Assembly: GCA_015698045.1 (NCBI GenBank)
Contig: BLAL01000060.1
Location: 498,501 to 562,500 of the forward strand
Source of the DNA: Rhizophagus clarus
Taxonomy: Eukaryota > Glomeromycota > Glomeromycetes > Glomerales > Glomeraceae
Length of the DNA: 64,000 nucleotides
Direction: 5' to 3'
A program made the translations under genes and the position numbers. Below are positions 24,023 to 35,536 of this stretch, one piece after another. How positions within the stretch are numbered: the stretch's first letter is position 1; the number at the start of each line of letters is the position of its first letter. The notes beneath the pieces were generated by a model that had not been told where the DNA came from, made no database searches, and saw only the letters and a program-made list of their open reading frames with translations.

Positions 24023-24404
24023 ATTATATAATAGTGCGGAATCTAACTTCGCGGCAAACCAAAGTATTAATTGTTAAAATATAATATAAAAGCTAAGTTT
24101 ATTGGCATAAAATTATGCTATTTAGCTTACATTTTATTAAAAGTACGGTAAATTTTTTGAGCATTAGAAATGACTTACTTATGAGCTTAAAGGAAAAAAT
24201 GCTTTATTTTTAACGTTGTGAATAATGGGTTTTTACTTTTGGGCTCATAGGAAAGCTTTTTCTAATGATTGAAAATTTTACCGGACTTTTAGTAAAAAGT
24301 TAGCCAAATAGTATTATTTTATGCTAATGGTTTTAGTTTTACATTATATTTAAAAAATTAGTATTTTAATTTGCCGCGTCTTCAGATTCCGCGCTATTAT
24401 ATAT
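24023..24404. mobile_element. Foldback MITE with arms of about 190 bp
   Basis: The two halves are imperfect reverse complements over almost the whole 380 bp. The left end TATATAATAGTGCGGAATCT pairs with the right end, which reads TATATAATAGCGCGGAATCT on the minus strand. Further paired blocks are GCGGCAAA, GGCATAAAAT/AGCATAAAAT, AAAAGT.CGGTAAA and ATTAGAAA. TA-rich flanks fit a Tc1/mariner-type target but the exact duplication is ambiguous. There is no coding capacity. Confidence 0.8.
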
Positions 24405-24544
24405 TACTATATACATATAATAATTTAACACCGGTTTCTAATAATTAAATTTTCTACCTTTTACGCGGATAATAGTGTCAATTGTAATCATCAGAAGACG
24501 AGAAAAGTGACATTAACAATGACAGTTTAAAAAGTTAAAACGAA

Positions 24545-24733
24545 ACAATATGCGAGCAGAAATCTCGCGCCCGTGATAAAAATAGTTTACTATTTTTAGC
24601 ATCACCTCAAAATTTAAGTTTTACTTCATTTTTAAGATTATTAAAGTCGTGCACGTTAACCGCGTTCCCGGTGCAGTGAAAAACACGTGAAAAACAATTT
24701 TTATCGTGCGGGATTACTGCTCGCAATATGCAC
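24545..24733. mobile_element. Palindromic MITE with GC-rich arms
   Basis: The left arm contains ATATGCGAGCAGAAATCTCGC and CGTGATAAAAATAGTTT. The right arm on the minus strand reads ATATTGCGAGCAGTAATCCCGC and CGATAAAAATTGTTT. The arms are about 40 bp in a 189-bp element. The arms' GC content is far above the neighbourhood. It sits 140 bp from another foldback element. Confidence 0.72.
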
Positions 24734-24979
24734 GTAGTACAAATTAAAAAATAAAAACGCGCCAAATAAAGTAAGAAAATTGACGCGATTTAAACGCGCA
24801 CCTATACCCTTTAGAGTAATAAAAAACAAACAAGATTTTCTTGTTATGATTTCAAGTGTTACAAGTATTACATATGAAAAGCATGATATGTATGATGTTT
24901 TTAAAGTTAGTTGCGTGGTTTTCCTTTTATAGCTTTACGATTTATGGCTACAAAACAAAAATAAACAATCTAATAAAGC

Positions 24980-25402
24980 GTGAAACGTGTGAGTGATTCG
25001 CATAAACACAATCCTAATTTAGTTAAACATATACGTAAAAAATTTTATATAAACTCTAAAAAAATCCCTTCTCAAAATTTTATCGACTATTTCCATGTTT
25101 TGTTATACCCTGGACCAATTATAATTATGATTATTATGATTTATTATTATTATGATTATTATTACTATTATTATTATTACTATTATTATTATTACTATGT
25201 CCGAAGCGTAAGCGTAGGACACGTTTCAAACCTTTGGTCCTTTATTGTGAAACGAATATGGGTTGATAATTATACCTGCGTGGACAAAAAATACAAAAAA
25301 TGCATCAGCCTGAAATATTATATTCCACGCTCATATTCCGTAACAAAAGTCGGGACTAACGAGTGGACTAACGGAAGATTGAAAACTGATCAAGCAAGAT
25401 GA
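24980..25402 (+). other. Open frame over a microsatellite, probably not a gene
   Basis: A 140-residue frame whose middle is a poly-Tyr run produced by the ATT/TAT microsatellite at about 25122-25198. The C-terminal part, with a KVGTNEWTNGRLKTDQAR-like stretch, is of normal composition, but no domain is seen. The frame is probably held open by the repeat. Confidence 0.3.
25122..25198. repeat. ATT-type microsatellite
   Basis: Imperfect trinucleotide run of TTA/TAT units broken by G and C at intervals. Confidence 0.85.
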
Positions 25403-25439
25403 TCAAGCAAGTGGTACAAAATGGTCAGATTTCCGCTCG

Positions 25440-25464
25440 CGTGATGATGATGATGATGATGATG
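25440..25464. repeat. GAT microsatellite
   Basis: Eight consecutive GAT-type triplets. Confidence 0.9.
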
Positions 25465-25469
25465 TTCCA

Positions 25470-26307
25470 TCCCTGTCGTTTACGAATTTTTTTGTCATCT
25501 AGTTTTTGATTTTTTTCATCTCGTATTTTTTTTCCTGTCTTTTTTCTATAATATTTTTTTTTCTATACATGTATTGAATAGAAATTTAGATACACAAACT
25601 CGTAAATACAAAATTCTTAATTAGGTGGTTATTGTGATGGATTGAGTGATTGTGTGGTGGGTAATTAATCATTATAAATCAAAGTAGCACTTTATTTGTA
25701 ATTAAGGATGTAATATATAAAAATACATGATCTAATTGTATGATTTAAAATCTATATAAAAATGTCTTTTCATATTTATATAACATTAACACTTATTCTA
25801 TGGCATTTATGTGATACAATATTTAATATCACAAGAATTCGCGACCTTTTGTTTTCTCCATAATCAACAACTATTTTTATTTATTTAATATTCATAAATT
25901 CAACAAATTTCATGGAATATGACAGTAATTCCTTTGTAAATTATAAGTAATTGGAAATCGAGTTTCATAGAATGAAGCATTCATTATACATATACATTAT
26001 CAAGGCCCTTTTCTGCTTCCGATTATAGATCGATTGTTGAACCTGTTTATCTATCATCCAAAGTTTTTTTAAGGAAAATTTTCAATTTCATTTTTCCATC
26101 GATTAGAACAATAACCAAAATGTACAGGATACTCGTGAAATTTTGTGCCGAGAATCTGTCCGTGATTACGCTGTTGCAAAACAACACATCTAAGCCGTGG
26201 CCGAAAATTCGTTACTACTTATAAAGATAGAAGGCAAAAATTTGCAATAAAATCTGTCAACATGAACCATTATCGCAATCCAAGAAAAACAATTGCTGGT
26301 GATTAGC
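25470..26307. other. Gene-free spacer
   Basis: AT-rich DNA with no frame or repeat recognised. Confidence 0.5.
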
Positions 26308-27345
26308 AAGTTGTAATTCACTTTCAGTTGAAATAATCTTTTTATTGATTAAAACACTTGTTCTTTTAACACAACAAACTTTACCCAGTGAATATTATTC
26401 CAAAATGAAAAATTATTTGTAAAATATTCATCATTATTCATTATTCGATCAAGAGAGAAATTAAGAAAACGATCGTTAAACGTAACGATACATTATCATG
26501 TGACTTACTTTTACCATTTTAATTTTATCGGCGAATAAAATAATTTGCGAAATAACCATGTGGAAAAATAAATAGTCGTAATTTGTTTGATTTTGTCATA
26601 AGAAACAATATATCACTGAATTCTATGTATTACAATATTATCATTTATCGCATTTTATCGGAAAAAAAACACCGTATTATAATTAGTAACAGATTTTAAA
26701 ATACAATACAAATACAATTAATTTCGTTACGATTGTATAACTAGTTAATTATAATGAAAAGAGCGAAACTCTATTCTGAAACACAACCAATGATTTGTGT
26801 CGCTGTTAATACCGATACACATTATTCTACGATATGATTCGATTGCGTATTACAATTTCAAATCCTTTTTTTATTTTAAACCGATTTTTATTTTATGAAA
26901 CAAAATAACCATTTTACCTAAATTTGTATTTCTCTCTGACATCATTAAAAAAAAAAAAAACAAACAAAAGATGATGGATGACCAATTCTAAAACGCCAAG
27001 CATTATACCGGAGACACCGGAGTCCTTTAAAATGCAATAATTTATCTTGAAACCTGTTAAAATCAAGTAAAACTTGTTAAAGGATTTTGATGAAAGTTTC
27101 ATTATTTTATTTTTTTTTTTTATTTATTAAAAAATCATTGTAGAATATTTTTAAAAAACAATGCAACACTTAATTCGTTTATTTGTATGTTTCACATTTT
27201 CTTTGTACCAACTGCCATGATTTAATATAATAAGCAGCATATAATACAAATCATCGCTTATCCTTTTACAGAATTTCATTTCTAAAAAAATCATGAAATT
27301 ACGCCCTCGATGATCATATTGTTGTCATGGTGTTAAAACGAAAAA

Positions 27346-27405
27346 GGAAATTTTTTACGTGATATTTGGCCAAGATTATGCCTACGCGTTCGGCCAAAGA
27401 TCTAC
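27346..27405 (+). promoter_or_regulatory. Conserved upstream block of HMG copy 3, CACGTG lost
   Basis: Contains TTTTTTACGTGATATTTGGC and then CAAGATTATGCCTACGCGTT, 722-781 bases upstream of the start codon. The palindromic CACGTG of copies 1 and 2 reads TACGTG here, while the flanking bases stay almost identical. Confidence 0.65.
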
Positions 27406-27987
27406 AAATCTTTTAAGGCATTATAAATTACACGAATTTGTCTTGAAAAAAGAAAAAATTTGTAAAAAATAAATGCAATATAATTTGTTGACACACAAAT
27501 TTAGATAAACATATAATACATTGTAAGAAATATAACACGAATTTTACAATATATTTTAGCGGTTATTTAAAATTCTGTTGGAAATCTCTGCAATTCCATA
27601 TAACGTTAGTACAATTAGTAATAACAGGTTTGAACTAGCCATGTATTGAATAAAATGAGTTAGCATTACAGAGTAATTCTATGAAAGGACAATGTTTACA
27701 AATGTTCGGGAATTTCCAAATGTATCATACAATCGATTTTTAAATTGAATAATATTTAATAAGATTTTTCTAGATTTATTTTGAATCTTCCAAATTCGAA
27801 TTAAATGGACAAATCTATATATATATATTTTTTTTTTTTTAGAACTCTTTAGGAGTTACTCAAGGTCACAAAATAAATTATACACTGTTGATACCAATCT
27901 AAGCAAATTTTTTGTCGTGAAACTCGGAGCAATGGTAGACGGAGTTAAAATAAAGATAAATCTTGTCGGCCGTTTTATTGTAAAAAT

Positions 27988-27998
27988 AGATATAAATA
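27988..27998 (+). promoter_or_regulatory. TATA-like box of HMG copy 3
   Basis: AGATATAAATA, about 130-139 bases before the start codon. It follows the shared GTGAAACTCGGAGC and GGTAGACGGA blocks (about 27915-27945). Confidence 0.55.
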
Positions 27999-28126
27999 CA
28001 AGAACATCTACACGCTTTTTCACAAAAAAAAAAAAAAAAAAACATAAAAATAAAAAATTCATATTATTTCCCTACAATATTTAAAATCACTTACTCTTTT
28101 CTTAAAAAACTTACTCTTTCGTTAAA

Positions 28127-28741
28127 ATGCCAAAAACTTACAAAATCGAATTCTTGGTAGAATCACTAATTAATAAATTGGATCGAAGAAACATCTTTCC
28201 ACCACTCTTGGATGACCCAGAATTATTCGTTGCTCCACCCGAATCCAAGATAAAAAGGCCTCTTAATTCATTTTTAATATGTAGAACAAATGTTATTAGA
28301 GAAGCAAGAAGAAAAGGAGGAGTTGGTAACATGCGGGTAATCAGCAAGGCTGCTAGCATCTTATGGAACAACGCATCCCCTGCAGAAAAAGATGTATATA
28401 GGGAAATATATCGACGTGTTACTGAAATTTATTCATTAAGAGGAATTCAAAAAGCTTCATGTAAATTACTTAAATTTAAAGTAAAGCCTCCAATTCCGGA
28501 AGAAAATTTACTCCCTACATCGTCTCATCAAAATCTCATCCCTCTTCCATCAACCTCATCATCTACCTCTCTTGAAACAGCTCCAATCATTATTTTTAAT
28601 AATTATCATTATTATCATTTAAATACTATGTCAAATATCAACGCGTACAACACGTACTTTGATAATAATAATCAAATTATTAATATTATTAATAATCCTG
28701 GTGACCAATGTTATTTTGATGGATATAATTATTTGTATTAG
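28127..28741 (+). CDS. MATA-type HMG-box protein, copy 3
   Basis: An uninterrupted 204-residue frame and the longest of the three. The N-terminal block (residues 1-39) keeps RRNIFPPL, with DPELFV in place of DPESFV. The HMG box spans about 40-106, from KIKRPLNSFLICR through the invariant NMRVISKAASILWN (68-81) to the YRRVTEIYSLR helix. RPLN replaces RPPN at the box entry. The C-terminal tail is rich in Ser, His, Tyr and Asn and has grown by short Asn/Tyr/His repeats; it ends in GYNYLY, the same last six residues as copy 1. Because all three frames stay open while flanks and codons diverge, protein function is probably maintained. Nuclear DNA binding is expected from the family; targets are unknown. 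Confidence 0.9.
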   Translation: MPKTYKIEFLVESLINKLDRRNIFPPLLDDPELFVAPPESKIKRPLNSFLICRTNVIREARRKGGVGNMRVISKAASILWNNASPAEKDVYREIYRRVTEIYSLRGIQKASCKLLKFKVKPPIPEENLLPTSSHQNLIPLPSTSSSTSLETAPIIIFNNYHYYHLNTMSNINAYNTYFDNNNQIINIINNPGDQCYFDGYNYLY

Positions 28742-29110
28742 ATTTATAATAGATGTCTTTTTATTTTTGATTATTGATTTTATTGATTATTGTATTCTCT
28801 TTTATTTATTTTATCTATTCTATCTTTATATTTTTAAAATTTATTTTTTATTGATTTAAAATGTATTGAGCACATTTTTTTTTATGAATTAATAAATACA
28901 AATTTTCTTTGATATATCATTCAAGAATCTTTTGAGTACAGTGAGTACGGTTTCATGAAATTATACAACGAATATAAACGCTTCGACAAAAATTGACAGG
29001 ATCGTTCGACATAGTATTGCGCGGTGGTTGCGTTATTAACAGCGACCGGTGCGAACCGTTTATCATTTTTTTTTTATTTTTCAACGTAATAGTGACTAAC
29101 GCTTCGTTTT

Positions 29111-29790
29111 TTTCTTTTTCGTATATATATACTGTATATTACACGTAAAAAAAGAATTGATTCCAACGGTTACAGATCATGTTGACGTTTCAGAATCGAT
29201 CATCTGTCATATTTTTTAAACTCAAAGAATTTATAAATGTTTTTTGTCCAATATAAACTTTACCATTTAAAATATTACTACTTTTAATTAAAATCCTAAT
29301 ATTATTTTTGATTCAAAGCCATATAGGATTGACCATGCGCAAATCAGTATTTAAAATGGCAAATCTGCATTAGATTGAATTATTCTAATTATATATTAAT
29401 GCAAAATGCGCAAAAATGACAAAATTTCTCGCTTTGCTGATCATCACACCAGCCAATAAATTTGAGCTGTCAACGTGACTTACTGATTATCTACATCTAC
29501 ATTTACATTAGAATAATGGTCAACGAAGCTTAATTCAAATTGTTCATGAAATGATCTTTCGGTCATATCTTGGATTCTTTGTTCTACTGCAAATGCGCTT
29601 GACCAATTGTTCAATTGTGATGAACTAAGTAAGGAAAATATTATTTTATATTTCCACCGATAATTTATATCGGGATGAAGGTCATCTTTATTATACATTA
29701 AGATCTAAATTAAATTGCTCTTTATCATTGTTAATTTCCCCTGTAGGCTAGTGGTTATTTGGTTCGGAAGTAAATACGAATTATATTTAT
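29111..29790. other. Spacer with one possible coding fragment
   Basis: A 72-codon minus-strand frame at 29480-29698 has normal amino-acid composition (HPDINYRWKYKIIFSLLSSS and RSFHEQFELSFVDHY stretches). It could be an exon of a decayed gene. An out-of-frame coding-like piece lies just upstream of its start. No family was recognised. Confidence 0.3.
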
Positions 29791-32700
29791 TATATTGCTG
29801 AGGTGATTAGAACTGGTATAACAGGTATTACTGACTTAATTATTTGAAATCTCCTAATCCTTTATCTACTGATCCTCAAATTAATCAAAACCGTTACAAT
29901 TCTTATTATCATTTAATTTAATTAAGCTTCCTGCTCTTTTTATTTACAAATATCAAACGTCAAAAGATCTAATTGGAATAGATGATTTGAAAATGGATGA
30001 TCAATGATCCTGTAAACTGTTTTGATTTTATTTATAACGACCATGTTCCTGAGTCAACGAGGTATTACTAGAATCAGACCGGATCAAAACTACTTTATCA
30101 ATGTATCTCAATGATTAAAATGTATTTACAAAGAGATAATTGTAATGAACTTTCAAAGAAAGATATGATAATCTGACTTTTGGACGAAAAGAAAGAGTCG
30201 AATTTACTTTATCAAATTTGTGATATATAAAAAAAAAAATACTTCTCACTATTCAAACGATGATTAGATTGGTATAACAGGTAATACCGACATAACTTTC
30301 TAATCCTTTATCTACTGATACTCAATTAATCACAACTGTTGCAATTTTTAATTAACATTTAATTTAATTAAATTTCCTGCTTTTTTTATTTACAAGATCA
30401 AATGTCAAAAGATCTAATTGGAATTGATGATTTGAAAGTAGATTATGTCGAAGAAGCAATGATCCCATAAACTATTGTGATTTTATTTACAACGATCATG
30501 CTCCTGAGTCAATGATGTATTACTTGAGAACGTACATCAGACCGGATCTAAACCACTTTATCAATGTATCTCAATGATCAACAAAGAAGAAAGATATGAC
30601 AATTTGATTTTTTGGACGAAAAGAAAGAGCCGAATTTACTTTATCAAATTATGATATATAAAAGAAGTACTCCGCAATATTCTAACGGTGATTAGATTGG
30701 TATAACAGGTAATACTGATTTAATTACTTAATCCTTTATCCACTGATCCTCAAATTAATCAAACCCGTTATAATTTTTATTAACATTTAATTTAATTGAA
30801 CTTCCAGCTCTTTTATAGATCCGATTGGAATTGATGATTTGAAAATGTATTGTGTCGAAGAAGCAATGACCCTATAAACTGTGGATTTTATTTATTTTAT
30901 TTACAACGATCATGTCCTGGATCAACGAGATATTATTAGAACATACATCGGGCCGGATCAAAATCACTTTATCAATGTATCCCAATAATCAAAAAAATAT
31001 TTACAAAGAAATAATTGTAATGAACTTTTAAAGTAAGATATGATAATTTGATTTTTGGACGAAAAAAAAAATAGCCGAATTTACTTTACCGAATTTATGA
31101 TATATAAAAAAGTAGTACTCCGCAATATTCTAACGGTGATTAGATTGGTATAACAGGTAATACTGATTTAATTACTTAATCCTTTATCTACTGATCCTCA
31201 AATTGATCAAAACTGTTGCAACTTTATTAACATTTAATTTAATTAAATTTCCTGCTCTTTTTATTTACAAATATCAGATGTCAAAGATCTAAATGGAATT
31301 GATGATTCGAAAATGGATTATCAATGATCCTGTAAACTGTTTTGATTTTATTTACAACGATCATGCTCCTGAGTCAACGAGGTATTATAAGAGAACATAC
31401 ATCAGACCGGATCCAAACCACTTGATCAATGTATCTCAATGATTAAAAAGTATTTACAAAGAGATATTTTTAATGAACTTTCAAAGAAAGATATGATAAT
31501 CTGACTTTTGGACGAAAAGAAAGAGTCGAATTTACTTTATCAGATTTACGATATATAAAAAAAAGTACTTCTCAGTATTCAAACGGTGATTAGATTGGTA
31601 TAACAGGTAATACTGACATAACTATCTAATCCTTTATCTACTGATCCTCAATTAATCACATCTGTTGTAATTTTTAATTAACATTAAATTTAATTAAATT
31701 TCTTGCTCTTTTTATTTACAAAGATCAAATGTCAAAAGATCTAATTGGAATTGATGATTTGAAAGTAGATTATGTCGAAGAAGCAACGACCCCATAAACT
31801 GTTGTGATTTTATTTACAACGATCATGCTCCTGAGTCAATGATGTATTACTTGAGAACGCACATCAGACCGGATCTAAACCACTTTATCAATGCATCTCA
31901 ATGATCGATAAAGAAATAATTGGAGTGAACTTTCAAAGAAGGACAATTTGATCTTTTGGAAGAAAAGAAAGAGCCGAATTTACTTTATCAAATTATGATA
32001 TATAAAAGAAGTACTCCGCAATATTCTAACGGTGATTAGATTGGTATAACAGGTAATACTGACTTAATTATTTGAAATCTCCTAATCCTTTATCCACTGA
32101 TCCTCAAATTAATCAAACCCGTTATAATTTTTATTAACATTTAATTTAATTGAACTTCCAGCTCTTTTATAGATCCGATTGGAATTGATGATTTGAAAAT
32201 GGATTACGTCGAAGAAGCGATGACCCTATAAACTGTGGATTTTAATTACAACGATCATGTTCCTGAGTCAGCGAGGTATTATTTGAGAACATATATCAGG
32301 CCGGATCAAAATCACTTTATCAATGTATCCCAATAATCAAAAAATATTTACAAAGAAATAATTGTAATGAACTTTCAAAGAAAGATATGATAATTTGATT
32401 TTTGGACGAAAAAAAAAAAAAATATCCGAATTTACTTTACCAAATTTATGATATAAAAAAGTAGTACTCCACATATTCTAACGGTGATTAGATTGGTATA
32501 ACAGGTAATACTGACTTAATTACTTAATCCTTTATCTACTGATCCTCAAATTGATCAAAACTGTTGCAACTTTTATTAACATTTAATTTAATTAAATTTC
32601 CTGATCTTTTTATTTACAATATCAAATGTCAAAAGATCTAATTGGAATTGATGATTCGAAAATGGATTATCAATGATCCTGTAAACTGTTTTGATTTTAT

Positions 32701-33660
32701 TTACAACGATCATGCTCCTGAGTCAACGAGGTATTATAAGAGAACATACATCATACCGGATCCAAACCACTTTATCAATGTATCTCAGTGACCAACAAAG
32801 AAATATTGGAATGAACTTTCAAAGAAAGATATGACAATTTGATCTTTTGAACGAAAAGAAAGGGTCGAATTTGCTTTATCAAATTTATGATATATAAAAA
32901 AAAGTACTTCTCAGTATTCAAACGATGATTAGATTGGTATAACAGGTAATACTGACATAACTATCTAATCCTTTATCTACTGATCCTCAATTAATCACAA
33001 CTGTTGCGATGTTTAATTAACTTTAATTAACATTAAATTTAATTACATTTCTTGCTCTTTTTATTTACTAATATCAAATGTCAAAAGATCTAATTGGAAT
33101 TGATGATTTGGATATAGATTATGTCGAAGAAGCAATAATCCCATAAACTGTTGTGATTTTATTTATAACGATCATACTCCTGAGTGATGTATTACTTGAG
33201 AACGTACATCAGACCGGATCCAAACCACTTTATCAATGCATCTCAATGATCGATAAAGAAATAATTGGAGTGAAATTTCAAAGAAGGATATGACAATTTG
33301 ATCTTTTGGACGAAAAGAAAGAGCCGAATTTACTTTATCAAATTATGATATATAAAAGAAGTACTCCGCAATATTCTAACGGTGATTAGATTGGTATAAC
33401 AGGTAATACTGACTTAATTATTTAATCTTTTATCTACTGATCCTCAATTAATCAAAACCGTTACAATTTTAATTAACATATAATTTAATTAAGCTTCCAG
33501 CTCTTTTTATTTACAAATATCAAATGTCAAAAGATCTAATTGGGATTAATGATTTGAAAATGGATTATCAATGATCCTGAAAACTGTTTTGATTTTATTT
33601 ATAACGATCATTTCCTGAGTCAAATAAGAGAACATACATCAGACTGGATCCAAACCACTG
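29790..33660. repeat. Tandem array of nine ~450-bp units, trimeric higher-order repeat
   Basis: GGTATAACAGGTA occurs at 29815, 30271, 30699, 31147, 31597, 32043, 32495, 32935 and 33393, with spacings of 428-458. Three unit types are told apart in the middle. Type A has GATCCT(G/T)(T/A)AAACTGTTTTG, type B has GTCGAAGAAGCAA..A.CCCATAAACT, and type C has CGAAGAAGC.ATGACCCTATAAACTGTGG and lacks about 40 bp. The order is A-B-C-A-B-C-A-B-A. Same-type units are 1326-1348 bp apart, so the amplified block is a trimer of about 1.34 kb. Many units keep an open stretch resembling DFIYNDHAPES and TYIRPD.NHFIN, suggesting the unit grew from a gene fragment. Confidence 0.93.
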
Positions 33661-34200
33661 ATCAATACATGAAAACCATACGCTAAATGCATTAGGAAAG
33701 CAATACATTGCAGCCTTGCTGACGCCGAAATTGTTAACTTATTTTAAAGTTTGTATATTTTTATTTATTTGTTAGATATTTGAAATATATGATCTAATTC
33801 ATTTATTAAAACCTTAGGCACAATATCGAAGTTAATGGTTTTATATGATGCTACAGATAAGATAATATTGGACAATGTTCAGTTATATTTGTATACTTAT
33901 ATAGATGGTTAGAAAAAAAATAAAAGAAAATAAGAAAAACCGGCTCCAACAGTGATCCTGATGATCAGCTGTTTTTATTTTTGCCATCAATACCAGTTTA
34001 CTTTGCTATTCGTGACAATTCGTTCTACTCATAACTAACATTTAATGTGAAATAATTAACTGTATGATGTATGATGATATATCTTACTTAAAAAAAGTTT
34101 ATTTTATTATAATATAATTCTTTATTCTTACATCAGGATGTATGTAAAATAGCAAAAATAAAAAAAAGATCAAAAAAAAAAAAATAAAAGAATTCTTTTT
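33661..34200. other. Gene-free spacer after the array
   Basis: No supported gene. A short frame ending in SLADAEIVNLF lies directly after the last array unit and may be a remnant of the gene from which the unit came. Confidence 0.4.
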
Positions 34201-34760
34201 TTTAACTCCCATCTTCGGAGCAGTAACAGCATCATAACGAGTAGGGGAACTTGCGTCGGTCCCCAATCGTACTTGTTTCATCATCAATAATTCAGGGATA
34301 AAAATAAACCGTTTAAGAAGAGGGAGATCTTGACTTAGTCTATTGGATATAAGAAGATGGTCATTATCACAAGGCTATTGGGGTTTATCATATAAATATT
34401 TCTCAGGACTTTACCTCGAGATACGGGTTTTTAGAAGGATGTTTCTTTAGCCTTTCCCCCAAATGAGAAGGTAGGGTGATTGCCCTTTGGTGTAGAATTA
34501 CCTTGAATTTTATAATAAAGTATCCAATAATGATTTTTCAATGATTTTAATTCATGATTTAATTAGTCTTGTAGTCTCAGTTACAATAGCAGTAATATAT
34601 ATAGCACACCCAATTACTGCCCTCTACAACTAATTCATTCATATTTCATTATGTTCAATTTTTTTTCCGTAGCATGATGAGTTCTGGAAGGATGTTATTG
34701 TTCTTGATACAAAATCAACTTACGGTTATTTTCACAAACGGATGATGCTAACATAAAAAA
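34099..34760 (-). other. Doubtful small multi-exon gene
   Basis: On the minus strand a normal-composition frame (DLPLLKRFIFIPELLMMKQV, then GTDASSPTRYDAVTAPKMG) runs from about 34374 to 34205, then degrades into poly-A-coded residues. Upstream, CTCGAG/GTAAAG (donor at 34414) and CAATAG (acceptor at 34375) would define a 40-base intron, short for this genome. Another possible first exon, encoding MLASSVCENN, lies near 34750 with a GTAAGT donor, but its best join uses a different frame (STPKGNHPTFSFGGKAKE). The models conflict, so no structure is asserted. Confidence 0.25.
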
Positions 34761-34769
34761 CTGTATTAG

Positions 34770-35426
34770 AAAAAAAAAAAACAATTAAACAACTAAAAAA
34801 TATATAAAATCGAAGGGGGGTCGTTAAAAATCATACCTTATGTTAAATGTTAAAGGCCGGAATAACATAAATGCTAATAAATTTCCGCAAATCTCGATTT
34901 AGAAACGTTTATCCTAATCAAGCGGAAGGTCCATTGCCCTTTCATGAATCATGACAGCAGTAAAAGACCTATTTCTTGCGAATATATACCCTCTAGTCTC
35001 GTTCGAAAAGTGCTTGTAATATAATATGTGATATATATATATATATATTTTTATATTTCTTGGATTTGAAATTATATCACTCTTTCATTCTTCTAATTGT
35101 GTTGTTAATTGGGGTAAAAACGGACATAATCATGATCGATGAATAATATTACTTTATAATTACGCTAATTACAAAAGGAATATTCTACGCTAATAGTTCA
35201 TTGATCACAAAAACTTTCAATTAAATAAAGTGACTTGCAAATGTGAATTTGGCTGAGCATTACGTGTGTAGAAAACAGAAAATAATAAGAAAATTAATAC
35301 AGGTTATTGAATTTCTAATTAGAAATACAATTAAACAATTAGATTAATTATAAAAAATATTTTTTTAAAAAACGAAAACATCTTATCGTAATTGTTAAAA
35401 GGAGCCAACCGAAAAAAATCAGCTTA
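34770..35426. other. Intergenic region upstream of the hydroxylase
   Basis: AT-rich with an alternating TA run at 35032-35047. No frame seen. Confidence 0.5.
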
Positions 35427-35447
35427 GTCACGTGACGTCCAGCCAAT
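35427..35447 (+). promoter_or_regulatory. Palindrome GTCACGTGAC and CCAAT box before the hydroxylase
   Basis: GTCACGTGAC (35427-35436) runs into a CRE-like GTGACGTCC, and CCAAT lies at 35443-35447. The group is 90-110 bases before the start codon, a normal place for fungal activator sites. Bound factors are not known. Confidence 0.5.
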
Positions 35448-35536
35448 CATATGTTAATCACGGGATGATTGATTTACGATAAAAACTTGAATTCACGTCG
35501 CGTAATTACCGAAAGATTTTTATTCATCTATTAAAC

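Larger units (their letters stand above)
26308..29110 (+). repeat. Duplicated HMG segment, copy 3
   Basis: A direct-orientation copy of 13410-16400. Homology starts at AAGTTGTAATTCACTTTCAG, runs through the promoter and gene, and continues through the GATTTATAATAG 3' flank to the ACCGGTGCG motif near 29050. It is slightly shorter than copy 2 owing to indels in AT runs. Confidence 0.9.

Noticed and set aside
24980..25402. 140-residue gene with a poly-Tyr run
   Set aside because: The frame is carried by an ATT microsatellite; no domain, promoter or homologous copy is seen.
28138..28371. 77-codon minus-strand frame inside HMG copy 3, and the similar one at 15439-15669
   Set aside because: Both are antisense shadows of the conserved HMG coding sequence.
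1..29110. A complete mating-type locus
   Set aside because: No homeodomain gene pair or other known MAT-flanking gene is visible; HMG genes alone do not define a MAT locus, and the family is widely expanded in these fungi.
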